Source of the DNA: an uncultured Lachnospiraceae bacterium | GTDB taxonomy: Bacteria; Bacillota; Clostridia; Lachnospirales; Lachnospiraceae | Assembly (NCBI GenBank): GCA_947367855.1 | Contig: CANBFE010000009.1 | Location: 51,965-115,964, forward strand | DNA length: 64,000 bases | Reading direction: 5' to 3' | In this document: one piece after another, positions 49,636 through 57,815 of the stretch | How the letters are laid out: every line of letters starts with the position of its first letter | How positions within the stretch are numbered: position 1 is the first letter of the stretch | Position numbers and translations under genes: made by a program | The notes under the pieces: model-generated | The model's database searches: none | Seen by the model: only the letters and a program-made list of their open reading frames with translations | Told to the model about the DNA's origin: nothing

Positions 49636-50535
49636 CTACCCTTTCACCGCCCCAATGGTAAGTCCCTGGGAAAAATATTTCTGGAAAAAGGGAAAGATCA
49701 GCAGCATGGGTCCTGCCGCCACCACGCACATGGCATATTTCAGTGTTTCACTGGCAAGGCTTGCGGTACTCATGGTCACATTTCCCATGACGCTCTGGGA
49801 CAGACCTTTCAGGAAATTGGCCTCCTCCATCATTCTCTGGAGCAGATACTGTAAGGTATACAGGTTCTCATCCCGGATGTATATCATGGATGTGGTATAG
49901 TTATTCCACTTTCCCACCAAAGTCATAAATCCAACGGATGCAAATACCGGCGTGGACAGGGGAAGTACGATTTTCCGGAAAATAGTCAGCTCGCTTGCAC
50001 CGTCCAGATGGGCCGATTCAAACAGGGACTCCGGCAGACTCTTGAAAAATGTCCGGAAAACCATGGTATACCAGGCGCCTCCCGTAATCCCGGGCAGGAT
50101 ATAAATCCAGAAGCTGTTGCTGATTCCGTAATATTTTGCATAAATGATATAGGTAGGAATCATTCCTGCGGAAAACAGCATGGTAAAAAAAATAATAATG
50201 GTTACAGGTTTCCGAAAGCGGAAGCTGCTTCTGGACAGGGCATAGGCCGCCATTCCTGCCACAATGCACCCCGACACGGTTCCCAGTAACGCCTGGAGCA
50301 TGGTCACCCCATAGGCCCGTATCATCCGCTCCCCGTTTTTGAAGACGGCAGCATAGGCATTCGTGGTAAATTCCCTGGGAAGCAGGCTTAACCCGTTCCC
50401 GGCATTGAGCCAGCTTTCACTGGTAAAGGATGCCGAGATTACCAGCAGCAGCGGAAGCACAAAGCAGGCGCTTAGCAAAATGAAAAATAGGTGTAATATC
50501 AGATTGAACCAATTTAACTTTTTCTTTTTCTTCAT
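49636..50535 (-). CDS. Oligosaccharide ABC permease, LplC/YtcP type
   Basis: A 299-residue inner-membrane protein with six helices, starting MKKKKKLNWFNLILHLFFILL as usual for LplC. The EAA loop reads SLFESAHLDGASELTIFRKIVLPLSTP near residues 175-200 and the tail QKYFSQGLTIGAVKG is the conserved LplC ending. The start at 50535 has GGAGGAAGTCATT; the longer reading overlaps the upstream gene's spacer. Pairs with the LplB-type permease 70 bp upstream. Confidence 0.92.
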   Translation of the reverse strand: MKKKKKLNWFNLILHLFFILLSACFVLPLLLVISASFTSESWLNAGNGLSLLPREFTTNAYAAVFKNGERMIRAYGVTMLQALLGTVSGCIVAGMAAYALSRSSFRFRKPVTIIIFFTMLFSAGMIPTYIIYAKYYGISNSFWIYILPGITGGAWYTMVFRTFFKSLPESLFESAHLDGASELTIFRKIVLPLSTPVFASVGFMTLVGKWNNYTTSMIYIRDENLYTLQYLLQRMMEEANFLKGLSQSVMGNVTMSTASLASETLKYAMCVVAAGPMLLIFPFFQKYFSQGLTIGAVKG

Positions 50536-50605
50536 ATAATGACTTCCTCCATACGGGCAATTCGACGCTGCTGCCTCTCCCATGCTGTGGTATGCCCCAG
50601 GCACT

Positions 50606-51544
50606 TTAAAACATGGAATTTTCAGGGGATATCCGCTTTACAATCAGGTTTGTAGCCACCACCAATACCATGCCCACCAGGGACTGTACCAGACCAACCG
50701 TAGCGCCCATGGCATAGGTTCCACTGGCCAGTGCCCGGTACACATAAGTATCCAGAATATCCGTGGTCTCGTACAGGATAGCCGAATTCCTGGGAATGAT
50801 GTAAAACAAATCAAAGTTGCCGCTGATCAGGCTGCCTGCCCCCATGATTGTGAAGATGCATACCAGTGGAATCAGGTGCGGAATGGAAATGTACCGCATT
50901 TTCTGGAATCTGCCCGCCCCGTCCAGTTCCGCAGCCTCGTACAGGGCGCCGTCCACTCCCATCAGGGAGGCAAAATACATCATGGAACCCATGCCCACCC
51001 CCTTCCAGAGTGTCACTATGGTCAGAATCACCGGCCAGTATCCGGCGTTCATATATACATCCACCGATTCCATCCCCATCCCCGTAAGTATCTGGTTCAG
51101 CAGCCCTGTCCGGGGACTTAATATGGCGTAGGTCACGTATCCCACAATAACCATGGACATAAAATTGGGGAAGGTAATGATGGTCTGGTATGTTTTCAGC
51201 GCCTTCCTGTTCCTGATCTCGAACAGCAGAAGGGCAATCGCCACATTCACCACAGGCCCGATAATCATAAACCAGGCTCCGTAGGCAACCGTATTCCGCA
51301 GCACCCTGCCCATGGAAGTGGATGTGAGAATCCACCGGAAATTCTTCAGCCCGCACCAGGCACTTCCCAGAATTCCCTGGCTGAACTTATACTCCTTAAA
51401 GGGAATCACAAGAGCCGCGCTCATGGGTATATAATTGAAAATAATGTAGCCTGCCAGAGCCGGGATGCACAGCAGCAGCAGCTCCCAACTTCCCTTGTCC
51501 TTCCATATGCTCTTCCGCCTCACCGCCGTATTTTTTCTTCCCAC
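50606..51544 (-). CDS. Oligosaccharide ABC permease, LplB/YteP type
   Basis: A 312-residue permease with about six helices. It starts at a GTG (51544) with AAGGAAGGTGG upstream. The family opening SWELLLLCIPALAGYIIFNYIPM and the EAA loop ALYEAAELDGAGRFQKM...IPHLIP (about 190-215) are clear, and so is the LplB-like QSLVGMVLVVATNLIVKR end. First gene of the transporter/enzyme operon that runs to 39461. A promoter at 51677-51705 leaves a leader of about 125 nt without a recognised riboswitch. Confidence 0.92.
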   Translation of the reverse strand: MGRKNTAVRRKSIWKDKGSWELLLLCIPALAGYIIFNYIPMSAALVIPFKEYKFSQGILGSAWCGLKNFRWILTSTSMGRVLRNTVAYGAWFMIIGPVVNVAIALLLFEIRNRKALKTYQTIITFPNFMSMVIVGYVTYAILSPRTGLLNQILTGMGMESVDVYMNAGYWPVILTIVTLWKGVGMGSMMYFASLMGVDGALYEAAELDGAGRFQKMRYISIPHLIPLVCIFTIMGAGSLISGNFDLFYIIPRNSAILYETTDILDTYVYRALASGTYAMGATVGLVQSLVGMVLVVATNLIVKRISPENSMF

Positions 51545-51676
51545 TGCTTTCCACCTTCCTTATGGCTTTCCAACGCTGTCCCCATTGTCCGATTTGTCTC
51601 GGCTTATTGCTTCGCTCCGTTCTCCCACCTGTACATCATCCCTGATGCAGTTCCTTCTTTCTATTATCTGACTACT

Positions 51677-51705
51677 ATTATACTTTTCCTGAATCCGTCC
51701 CACAA
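51677..51705 (-). promoter_or_regulatory. Promoter of the transporter/enzyme operon
   Basis: TTGTGG and TATAAT with a 17-bp spacer on the minus strand. Its weak -35 would suit activation by an AraC/YesN-type regulator. It accounts for part of the 358-bp gap 51545-51902. Confidence 0.6.
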
Positions 51706-51750
51706 CAGAAGGAGATGTCACAAAGGGAGACTATGAGGACATCCGCCGCA

Positions 51751-51788
51751 TAAAAATAAGCCTGTAACCAATATTTCCGGCTACAGGC
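51751..51788 (-). terminator. Terminator of the Rpn-family gene
   Basis: On the minus strand GCCTGTAGCC and GGTTACAGGC pair (one G-T) over a 9-nt loop and are followed by TTATTTTTA. It ends the Rpn gene before the promoter of the sugar operon. Confidence 0.8.
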
Positions 51789-51902
51789 CCGTTTTCCCGA
51801 ATTCACATACACGATTTTCTTTTTAATGCCATTTTTCCATCCAAATTGCCGGAACATTACCTCCTTGTTCGCCCAGAAACCCGGAACAGAAATTTTCCTC
51901 TT

Positions 51903-52988
51903 TCAAATACCGTATTTCCGGTACAGCTCGTGACGCTTTTCCCGGCTGTTGGAAATTGCTTCCAACTCCTGGTAATTTTTATCCTGCAAGAGCCGCTGCA
52001 TCAGCTTTGCCAAACGGTCTTCACCAACAATCGCGCCCCTGGCCTCCAACATATCAATATATTCACACATAATAGTCTCCTTTCCTTCTGCCTGCCGTTT
52101 CAATAAGTCTTCCACCAAATCCGTGAAACGGGTATCTCCGGTGAGTTCCGCCATCATTTCACAGAGTGCCTCCGGATGGACAATTTTCTGTTTCAGGCGG
52201 CTTTCAAAACCGCCCTCGTTGAGAAAATCCGCCACAAAACCCATATCACTGACAAACCGTCTGCGAACTTCTTTTGAAAGATTGTTCATATGGTGAACTT
52301 CCAGTTTCACATCGTCCACCCGGGAAAGATTTTCAGCGGAAACACCCTCACGCAGCAACAGTTCATGAAGGCTTAAAGGAATCCGTGTCCCCCTCCGCGT
52401 CCAGTCTATCACCATGCCGATGACAGGATAGACCGGCTGCCCGGATTCCAACTGCGCGCGGTAGGCGCCTCCCTGGTAAGATGCCTTGCGCAGCACCTGC
52501 CGTCCCTCCAGTCCAGTCTCGTTGCCTATGATAAACTGTATCTGAATCTGCCCGTCCTGTACCAGATAAGAACTCACATCACTGAACTGACTATGCATGC
52601 CGTCTGTGCCCCGGTAAAAACTCTCTGTAGGAGCCGGGCGCAGGTCCTCTCCCCGCAAACATCGTTCACCACCATACGAAAAAACGTTTTCACAGTCCGC
52701 AAATACGTCCCCATGGGACAGCAGTATTTTCTGCAGTATGTCCTTCCGAGAAATGTTTTTCCTGGCTGTCATGTCCTTCTTCTCCAGAATCACCTTCTTC
52801 TGTGGAATGACCTCATTCTCCAGAATGTCCTTCTTCTGTGGAATGTCCTCATTCTCCAGAATGTCCTTCTTCTGTGGAATCCCTTCCTTCTGCAGAATCT
52901 CCTCTTCCTGCGGAATCCCTTCCTTCCGTGGAATGTTCTCATTCCATGGAATGCCGTTCTTCCATGGAATGCCGTTCCTCCATGACAT
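51903..52988 (-). CDS. Rpn-family recombination-promoting nuclease/transposase-like protein with N-terminal hexapeptide repeat
   Basis: A 361-residue protein. From about residue 80 on it matches the Rpn/PD-(D/E)XK transposase-like family: DILQKILLSHGDVFADCENVFSYGG, LRPAPTESFYRG, IQIQFIIGNETGLEG (catalytic-core strand), VYPVIGMVIDW and a helical C-terminus with KLMQRLLQDKNYQEL. Rpn proteins cut DNA and have been linked to recombination and phage defence. Residues 6-71 are eleven hexapeptides, [G/D/N/E/V]-I-[P/L]-x-x-x, an extension not expected in the family. The ATG at 52988 has a strong ribosome site (AGAGGAGGCTTTCGT), so the repeat is translated; an internal ATG (residue 73) with GGAGAAGAAGG upstream could give a short form. 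Own promoter and terminator. Confidence 0.75.
   Translation of the reverse strand: MSWRNGIPWKNGIPWNENIPRKEGIPQEEEILQKEGIPQKKDILENEDIPQKKDILENEVIPQKKVILEKKDMTARKNISRKDILQKILLSHGDVFADCENVFSYGGERCLRGEDLRPAPTESFYRGTDGMHSQFSDVSSYLVQDGQIQIQFIIGNETGLEGRQVLRKASYQGGAYRAQLESGQPVYPVIGMVIDWTRRGTRIPLSLHELLLREGVSAENLSRVDDVKLEVHHMNNLSKEVRRRFVSDMGFVADFLNEGGFESRLKQKIVHPEALCEMMAELTGDTRFTDLVEDLLKRQAEGKETIMCEYIDMLEARGAIVGEDRLAKLMQRLLQDKNYQELEAISNSREKRHELYRKYGI
52776..52973 (-). repeat. Eleven 18-bp repeats encoding hexapeptides
   Basis: The DNA consists of in-frame 18-bp units encoding GIPWKN, GIPWNE, NIPRKE, GIPQEE, EILQKE, GIPQKK, DILENE, DIPQKK, DILENE, VIPQKK and VILEKK. The inner units (42-65) are nearly identical in pairs, so a 36-bp duplication is recent. 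Unit number is likely to vary between strains without breaking the frame. Confidence 0.85.
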
Positions 52989-53137
52989 ACGAAAGCCTCC
53001 TCTCTTTATCCGGGAGCCTTTCCGGAAACTCCCGCCTGTTTGTCCTGAAATATAAAAGCAAGAATTTTCCGATTTACTGGAAATGAACTATTGATTTTCA
53101 AAAGAATACTGCCAGAAAACTTACCTGCTCTGGTTTC

Positions 53138-53166
53138 ATATTAGCATATCGGGAAACCGTTTTCAA
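53138..53166 (-). promoter_or_regulatory. Promoter of the Rpn-family gene
   Basis: TTGAAA and TAATAT with a 17-bp spacer on the minus strand, about 150 bp before the start codon. Confidence 0.5.
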
Positions 53167-53242
53167 TCCTGCATTTCTAAAACTTTTGTAAATAGTCACG
53201 GATTATTCCGCCAATCCGCGTTTGCCACCTGTCTCTTCTCCT

Positions 53243-53752
53243 CTATTTTCCTTCAAAATAATAGCTACAGAAAACATCTCTGATTTTCTCTGCCTCTTCC
53301 GCAGATGAGGCAGGTCCAAAGTATTCCTCTGCCTTTGCAGCTCCCGCTTCATGGTAATACAGCCATATCATATAAGTATCATTCTCATCATCATACAGAA
53401 CATCCTCTATAATAACCCGATCAGATATCCCATACATTCCGCTCCGTAAAAAAATTGCATATGTTACATCGTTAAGCCGTTCTGTAAACCTGTCCAGGAT
53501 TAGATACAGTTTACTTACTCTCTGCGTGTTCTGGTGGGCCGCATATTCCATTCCGTTAAAATACAGCTTGCCAATATACTGTCTGGGAGCAATCAGGCTG
53601 CTTTTCAGCACTGCGTCAATTGAAAACGGTACCACTAAAAACGCCTGAAACTGCCCAAACCACAAATACGGCTGACAACCTTTCGTTATGTTGAGCCAAA
53701 GCTGAATGCTGTGCGCATAAGCCCCTGTTGTTTTGTGCGCATAAGTTACCAT
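53243..53752 (-). CDS. Hypothetical protein
   Basis: A frame of about 170 residues that I do not recognise. It has no signal peptide and no clear membrane segment. The C-terminal half is acidic with a regular pattern (YDDENDTYMIWLYYHEAGAAKAEEYFGP) and looks like a real folded domain. The N-terminal 35 residues contain many His/Gln/Trp and may not be coding: there is no ribosome site before the ATG at 53752, and the region holds a direct repeat (GTGCGCATAAG). A later start is quite possible. Its upstream end is 32 bp from the -10 of the divergent collagen-like gene. Codon use and A/T content differ from the neighbours, which hints at acquisition. Confidence 0.4.
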   Translation of the reverse strand: MVTYAHKTTGAYAHSIQLWLNITKGCQPYLWFGQFQAFLVVPFSIDAVLKSSLIAPRQYIGKLYFNGMEYAAHQNTQRVSKLYLILDRFTERLNDVTYAIFLRSGMYGISDRVIIEDVLYDDENDTYMIWLYYHEAGAAKAEEYFGPASSAEEAEKIRDVFCSYYFEGK

Positions 53753-53760
53753 GCACAAAG

Positions 53761-53789
53761 TAAACAGTCGTCAGATTTCCTCATATAAT
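53761..53789 (+). promoter_or_regulatory. Promoter of the first collagen-like gene
   Basis: TAAACA and TATAAT with a 17-bp spacer on the plus strand. The -10 context CATATAAT also resembles the sporulation sigma-E -10 (CATACAAT), but no matching -35 was found. Confidence 0.45.
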
Positions 53790-53849
53790 GACATGGGGTG
53801 TCATCCTGTTACCCCCCTTCCGGAAAACAAGAAAACGAGGTGATATGCA

Positions 53850-54515
53850 TTGAATTTTTATAACAGAAACAACTCCCCCCAACCGGGCAGATGCACAATG
53901 ATGCCCGGCGGGCCAAGCCCCGGGCAGTCCACAGGCCCTGTGGGACCCATGGGTCCTATGGGACCAAGAGGAGAACCCGGTCCGCCCGGCTGTCCCGGAG
54001 AACGGGGGGAGCCGGGTCCCCAGGGCGTTACGGGACCCCAGGGACCTCAAGGCGTTACGGGTCCACAGGGTCCCAGAGGCGAGCCTGGTCCCAGAGGCCC
54101 GTCAGGACCTCCCGGATATCCCCAAAGCAGTATTTTTGCCGCCTTTTCCGGTTGCAAATTTACCCTGCCCAAAAGCGCCAGTCTTCCCCTTAAAGCAGGC
54201 ATTCCGGACACAACAGGGCATATTTCCGCAAACAGCGGTCACTCCGTCATCCTGATTCCCGGATTTTATGCGCTTTATTATTACATTTCCACAGAACTGA
54301 AAGCGCCTGGAACCGTAAAGCTTACCCCTGTGTTCAACAACTGTGCACAGCCTGCTTACATGGGATATGCGGTTACAAAAAGAAGACATGAGATCGCGGA
54401 ACTGTCCCGATATTTTATAATCGAAATAAAAGACTCCTCCCCCTTTTATTTCGTATGGCATTGTTCGGAAAAGGCCCTGATTGCCTCCATGAATATAACC
54501 ATTCAGTATCTATAG
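53850..54515 (+). CDS. Small collagen-like protein with C-terminal globular domain
   Basis: A 221-residue protein. After a 20-residue polar start come about 24 uninterrupted Gly-X-Y triplets (GPVGPMGPMGPRGEPGPPG...), rich in GPQGVT and GEPGPR, which should form a collagen triple helix. Residues about 95-221 form a beta-rich domain (ILIPGFYALYYYISTEL...) like the TNF-like C-terminal heads of exosporium BclA-type proteins. It has no signal peptide, as expected for spore-coat or exosporium proteins made in the mother cell. The start is TTG at 53850 with GAGGTGAT 6-7 bp upstream; no in-frame ATG fits. The next gene is a glycosyltransferase. Spore-surface location is inferred. Confidence 0.85.
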   Translation: MNFYNRNNSPQPGRCTMMPGGPSPGQSTGPVGPMGPMGPRGEPGPPGCPGERGEPGPQGVTGPQGPQGVTGPQGPRGEPGPRGPSGPPGYPQSSIFAAFSGCKFTLPKSASLPLKAGIPDTTGHISANSGHSVILIPGFYALYYYISTELKAPGTVKLTPVFNNCAQPAYMGYAVTKRRHEIAELSRYFIIEIKDSSPFYFVWHCSEKALIASMNITIQYL

Positions 54516-54590
54516 TTCAGCATGACAGCCAGGACCCAACCTGCGGCCGATCTGCAGACAGGGTCCGGGAAAAGAAATGAGGTTTACACT

Positions 54591-55661
54591 ATGGCAACTA
54601 TCAGTCTATGTATGATCGTAAAAAACGAAGAAGAAACACTGGCCCGCTGTCTGAACAGTATATATGACCTTGTAGATGAAATCATCATTGTGGACACCGG
54701 CTCTTCCGACAGGACTGTGGAAATTGCAGCCCGGTTCACCGAAAAAATATACCGATATCCCTGGAACGACAATTTTGCCGCCGCCAGAAACGAATCCTTT
54801 TCAAAGGCTTCCATGGATTACTGCATGTGGTTGGATGCCGACGACATTCTTGAACCGGCAGAGCGGGAAAAATTTCTTCTTTTAAAACAATCCCTGCCCC
54901 CGGATACCGATATGGTAATGATGAAATACCATACTTCCTTTGACGAAACAGGAAAACCGGCCTTCACCTATGACCGGGAGCGTTGGATCAGAAATTCGCC
55001 GGAATACCGTTGGGTGGGCGAAGTCCATGAGGTAATATCCCCTGCCGGAAAAATCCTTTACTCCGATATCGCAGTCTCCCACAGAAAAACCAGGCCAGGC
55101 GATCCGGACAGAAACCTAAAAATATACCGGAAGATGCTCTCCCTTGGAAAAACCCTGGAACCGCGCCATTTATACTACTATGGCCGCGAACTGTACTATC
55201 ACCGAAAATACGAGGAAGCCGCCTCCGTGTTGGAGCAGTTCCTGAACCTGCCTGAAGGATGGGTAGAAAACAAAATCGAAGCCTGCACAGTCTGTGCAGA
55301 CTGTTACAATAAATTGGGAAGAAACGAATCCTCTCTCATGATACTGCTCCGCAGCCTAAGTTTCGATCTTCCCCGGGCAGAAGTGTGCTGCGCTATCGGA
55401 AATCACTTTCTGCAATGTGGAAATTATCGAAATGCCGTCTACTGGTACGAGACCGCATTGACCAGAGAGCAAACGGAGCGGACAGGAGGTTTCATTCAGC
55501 CGGACTGTTATGACTACATTCCCCTGCTGCAGCTGTGTGTCTGCCATGACAAATTAGGGAATACGGAAAAAGCAAAAGAATATAACGAAAGGGCCGGGCT
55601 TTGCAAACCCTATTCGAAAGCTTATCTCTACAATAAGCGATATTTCGAAAGTATCTCCTGA
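54591..55661 (+). CDS. Family 2 glycosyltransferase with TPR-like C-terminus
   Basis: A 356-residue cytoplasmic enzyme. The GT-A domain starts ISLCMIVKNEEETLARCLNSI, then IIIVDTGSSDRT and MWLDADDIL, where DAD holds the metal and sugar-nucleotide. Residues about 190-350 are helical repeats with TPR pattern (YYYGRELYYHRKYEEAASVLEQFL; GNHFLQCGNYRNAVYWYETAL). This GT2-TPR form is used for protein glycosylation, e.g. of spore collagen-like proteins in C. difficile and of glycocins. Lying between two collagen-like genes, it is the natural candidate to O-glycosylate Thr in their GPT triplets. The start at 54591 has GAGG nine bases upstream; a longer reading adds 23 residues without a conserved start. 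Confidence 0.85.
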   Translation: MATISLCMIVKNEEETLARCLNSIYDLVDEIIIVDTGSSDRTVEIAARFTEKIYRYPWNDNFAAARNESFSKASMDYCMWLDADDILEPAEREKFLLLKQSLPPDTDMVMMKYHTSFDETGKPAFTYDRERWIRNSPEYRWVGEVHEVISPAGKILYSDIAVSHRKTRPGDPDRNLKIYRKMLSLGKTLEPRHLYYYGRELYYHRKYEEAASVLEQFLNLPEGWVENKIEACTVCADCYNKLGRNESSLMILLRSLSFDLPRAEVCCAIGNHFLQCGNYRNAVYWYETALTREQTERTGGFIQPDCYDYIPLLQLCVCHDKLGNTEKAKEYNERAGLCKPYSKAYLYNKRYFESIS

Positions 55662-55835
55662 CCCGCATTCCGAAAGAGCCGTGAACTAAACTTACTATTA
55701 TATGTAGCAAAAAAGCCTTTTATTCATATATTATTATTGACAAAGAAAAGTTTTCGAAAAATCCTGCAGCTGATCCGGACAGATGGGGACTTTCCGCCGA
55801 CAATCTTTGTCAGTAAAGAAAAAGGATGTGTGTAT

Positions 55836-57602
55836 ATGAATCAAAACAATTATTGCAACTGCAGCCCGAATTACGGCAGCAATCAGTGCTGTCATCCCTG
55901 CTGCGAGCGCGGACCTGCCGGACCCAAGGGAGATCAGGGTCCCCAGGGACCCCAGGGCATGAAAGGCGATCCCGGCTGTCCCGGCCCGAAAGGCGACAGA
56001 GGGGAACAGGGTCCCATGGGACCCCAGGGTATTCCGGGCGAACCCGGCGCAAGAGGACCCAGAGGCAACACCGGACCGGTGGGTCCTACCGGAAATACCG
56101 GACCAAGAGGTGTACAGGGTCCCAGAGGTTATGCGGGACCCCAGGGCATCCAGGGCGTACAGGGGGTCAGAGGCGATATCGGTCCCAAGGGCGATCCCGG
56201 CTGTGAAGGACCCAAAGGAGATGCAGGTCCCATGGGACCCACGGGAAATACCGGACCTATGGGACCTGTGGGTCCGCAGGGAGACATTGGCCCCCAGGGA
56301 CCCAGGGGAATCCCCGGTATTACCGGACCTACCGGCGCCACCGGGCCGATGGGTCCCCAGGGTGTAACCGGGCCGCAGGGTATCCAGGGCGTAACCGGAC
56401 CCATTGGGCCGCAGGGACCCAAGGGCTGCCCGGGTGATACGGGCGCTACCGGAGCCACTGGCGCTACCGGACCTACCGGCGCTACCGGGCCTACTGGGGC
56501 TGACGGTGCTACCGGACCTACCGGGGCTGACGGGGCCACCGGACCTACCGGCGCCACTGGACCTACCGGGGCTGACGGGGCCACCGGACCTACCGGCGCC
56601 ACTGGACCTACTGGGGCTGATGGACCTACCGGACCTACTGGTGCCACTGGACCTACCGGCGCTACCGGGCCTACCGGCGCAGATGGCGCTACCGGACCTA
56701 CTGGCGCTACCGGGCCTACTGGCGCTACCGGACCTACCGGCGCTACCGGGCCTACCGGCGCTACCGGGCCTACCGGCGCGGACGGTGTTACCGGACCCAC
56801 TGGTGCCACTGGACCTACCGGTGCTGGTGGCGCTACCGGACCTACCGGCGCGGATGGCGCTACCGGGCCTACCGGTGCCACTGGACCTACTGGCGCTACC
56901 GGACCCACTGGTGCCACTGGACCTACTGGCGCTGATGGACCTACCGGACCCACTGGTGCCACTGGACCTACTGGCGCGGACGGGGCCACCGGACCTACTG
57001 GCGCCACTGGGCCTACTGGCGCTACTGGACCTACCGGTGCTGATGGACCTACCGGACCCACCGGACCCACCGGCGCAGACGGCACCGGAGCCATCATTCC
57101 TTTCTCCTCCGGTCTTCCTGTGACTTTGACCACAATAGCCGGAGGCCTTGCAGGAATCCCGGCCTTTGTAGGATTCGGAAGCAGCGCCCAGGGTCTTACC
57201 GTACTGGGAGCCACAATTGACATTACCAATGCAGCCGGAACGCTTTCCAACTTTGCCTTTCAGGTTCCCCGCGCCGGGACAATAACGTCGTTCAGCGCGT
57301 TTTTCAGCACAACGGCCGCCCTTTCCCTGATCGGCTCCACCGTTACGGTGACTGCGCAGATTTACCAGTCCGTCACACCGAACAACGTTTTCTCGCCGAT
57401 TGCCGGTACACTGGTCAACCTGACGCCTTCCCTGACAGGAGTTATCTCCATCGGAACGCTGTTAAACGGCTCGCTTACAGGACTCAGCATCCCCGTCACC
57501 GCCCGGACCCGGCTCATGCTTGTACTTTCCGCAACTGCCAGCGGCCTGACACTGCTGAATACGGTAGCCGGATATGCCAGTGCAGGACTGGGAATCACCT
57601 GA
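55836..57602 (+). CDS. BclA-like collagen-repeat exosporium protein
   Basis: A 588-residue protein. The start is rich in Cys, Asn and Tyr (MNQNNYCNCSPNYGSNQCC), suiting cross-linking to the spore surface. A collagen region of about 390 residues follows: first mixed GPQGxxG triplets, then near-perfect GPTGATGPTGAD repeats from about residue 205. The last 170 residues form a beta-rich domain (IIPFSSGLPVTLTTIAGGLAGIPAFVGFG...) typical of BclA C-terminal domains in Clostridia, which trimerise the stalk. No signal peptide. The ATG at 55836 has AAAAAGGATG upstream. The many Thr residues are known O-glycosylation sites in relatives. A possible sigma-K -10 (CATATATTA) is at 55725-55733, but its -35 is poor. 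Confidence 0.88.
   Translation: MNQNNYCNCSPNYGSNQCCHPCCERGPAGPKGDQGPQGPQGMKGDPGCPGPKGDRGEQGPMGPQGIPGEPGARGPRGNTGPVGPTGNTGPRGVQGPRGYAGPQGIQGVQGVRGDIGPKGDPGCEGPKGDAGPMGPTGNTGPMGPVGPQGDIGPQGPRGIPGITGPTGATGPMGPQGVTGPQGIQGVTGPIGPQGPKGCPGDTGATGATGATGPTGATGPTGADGATGPTGADGATGPTGATGPTGADGATGPTGATGPTGADGPTGPTGATGPTGATGPTGADGATGPTGATGPTGATGPTGATGPTGATGPTGADGVTGPTGATGPTGAGGATGPTGADGATGPTGATGPTGATGPTGATGPTGADGPTGPTGATGPTGADGATGPTGATGPTGATGPTGADGPTGPTGPTGADGTGAIIPFSSGLPVTLTTIAGGLAGIPAFVGFGSSAQGLTVLGATIDITNAAGTLSNFAFQVPRAGTITSFSAFFSTTAALSLIGSTVTVTAQIYQSVTPNNVFSPIAGTLVNLTPSLTGVISIGTLLNGSLTGLSIPVTARTRLMLVLSATASGLTLLNTVAGYASAGLGIT
56437..57084 (+). repeat. In-frame 9/18-bp repeats encoding GPT/GAT/GAD collagen triplets
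   Basis: The DNA is built of 9-bp units of the type GGACCTACCGGCGCTACC and variants encoding GPTGAT, GPTGAD or GADGAT. Codon choice alternates (ACC/ACT, GGC/GGG/GGT), which reduces exact identity. Its length probably changes by whole triplets through slippage or unequal recombination. Confidence 0.9.
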
Positions 57603-57662
57603 TTCTGCTTGAAAAATCATAATATTCAAAAACGAATAAACATTTATCAGAATGTATAATAC

Positions 57663-57708
57663 AGCAGCAGGCGTGCGTAAGGCAATTGCTTTTTGCACGT
57701 CTGCTGCT
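57663..57708. terminator. Hairpin terminator between bclA-like and YesM-like genes
   Basis: AGCAGCAGGCGTGC (57663-57676) pairs with GCACGTCTGCTGCT (57695-57708) with a single G-T, giving a 14-bp stem around an 18-nt loop. It lies between two convergent genes. T tracts on either side are weak. The rest of the 213-bp gap has no gene. Confidence 0.65.
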
Positions 57709-57815
57709 CCGTTTAACCTCACAAACATCCACATCTACCAACATGCCAGGCTGCCCGGAAAATGCAGAATCACATACGAATTTTCAATAATATATTTTCT
57801 GAAAAACATTCTCTT

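Noticed and set aside
56129..57250. 373-residue minus-strand frame of Pro-Val-Gly-Pro-Val-Ala repeats
   Set aside because: It is the mirror of the GPT-type collagen repeat on the plus strand; simple codon repeats give open frames on both strands. No ribosome site and no conserved ends.
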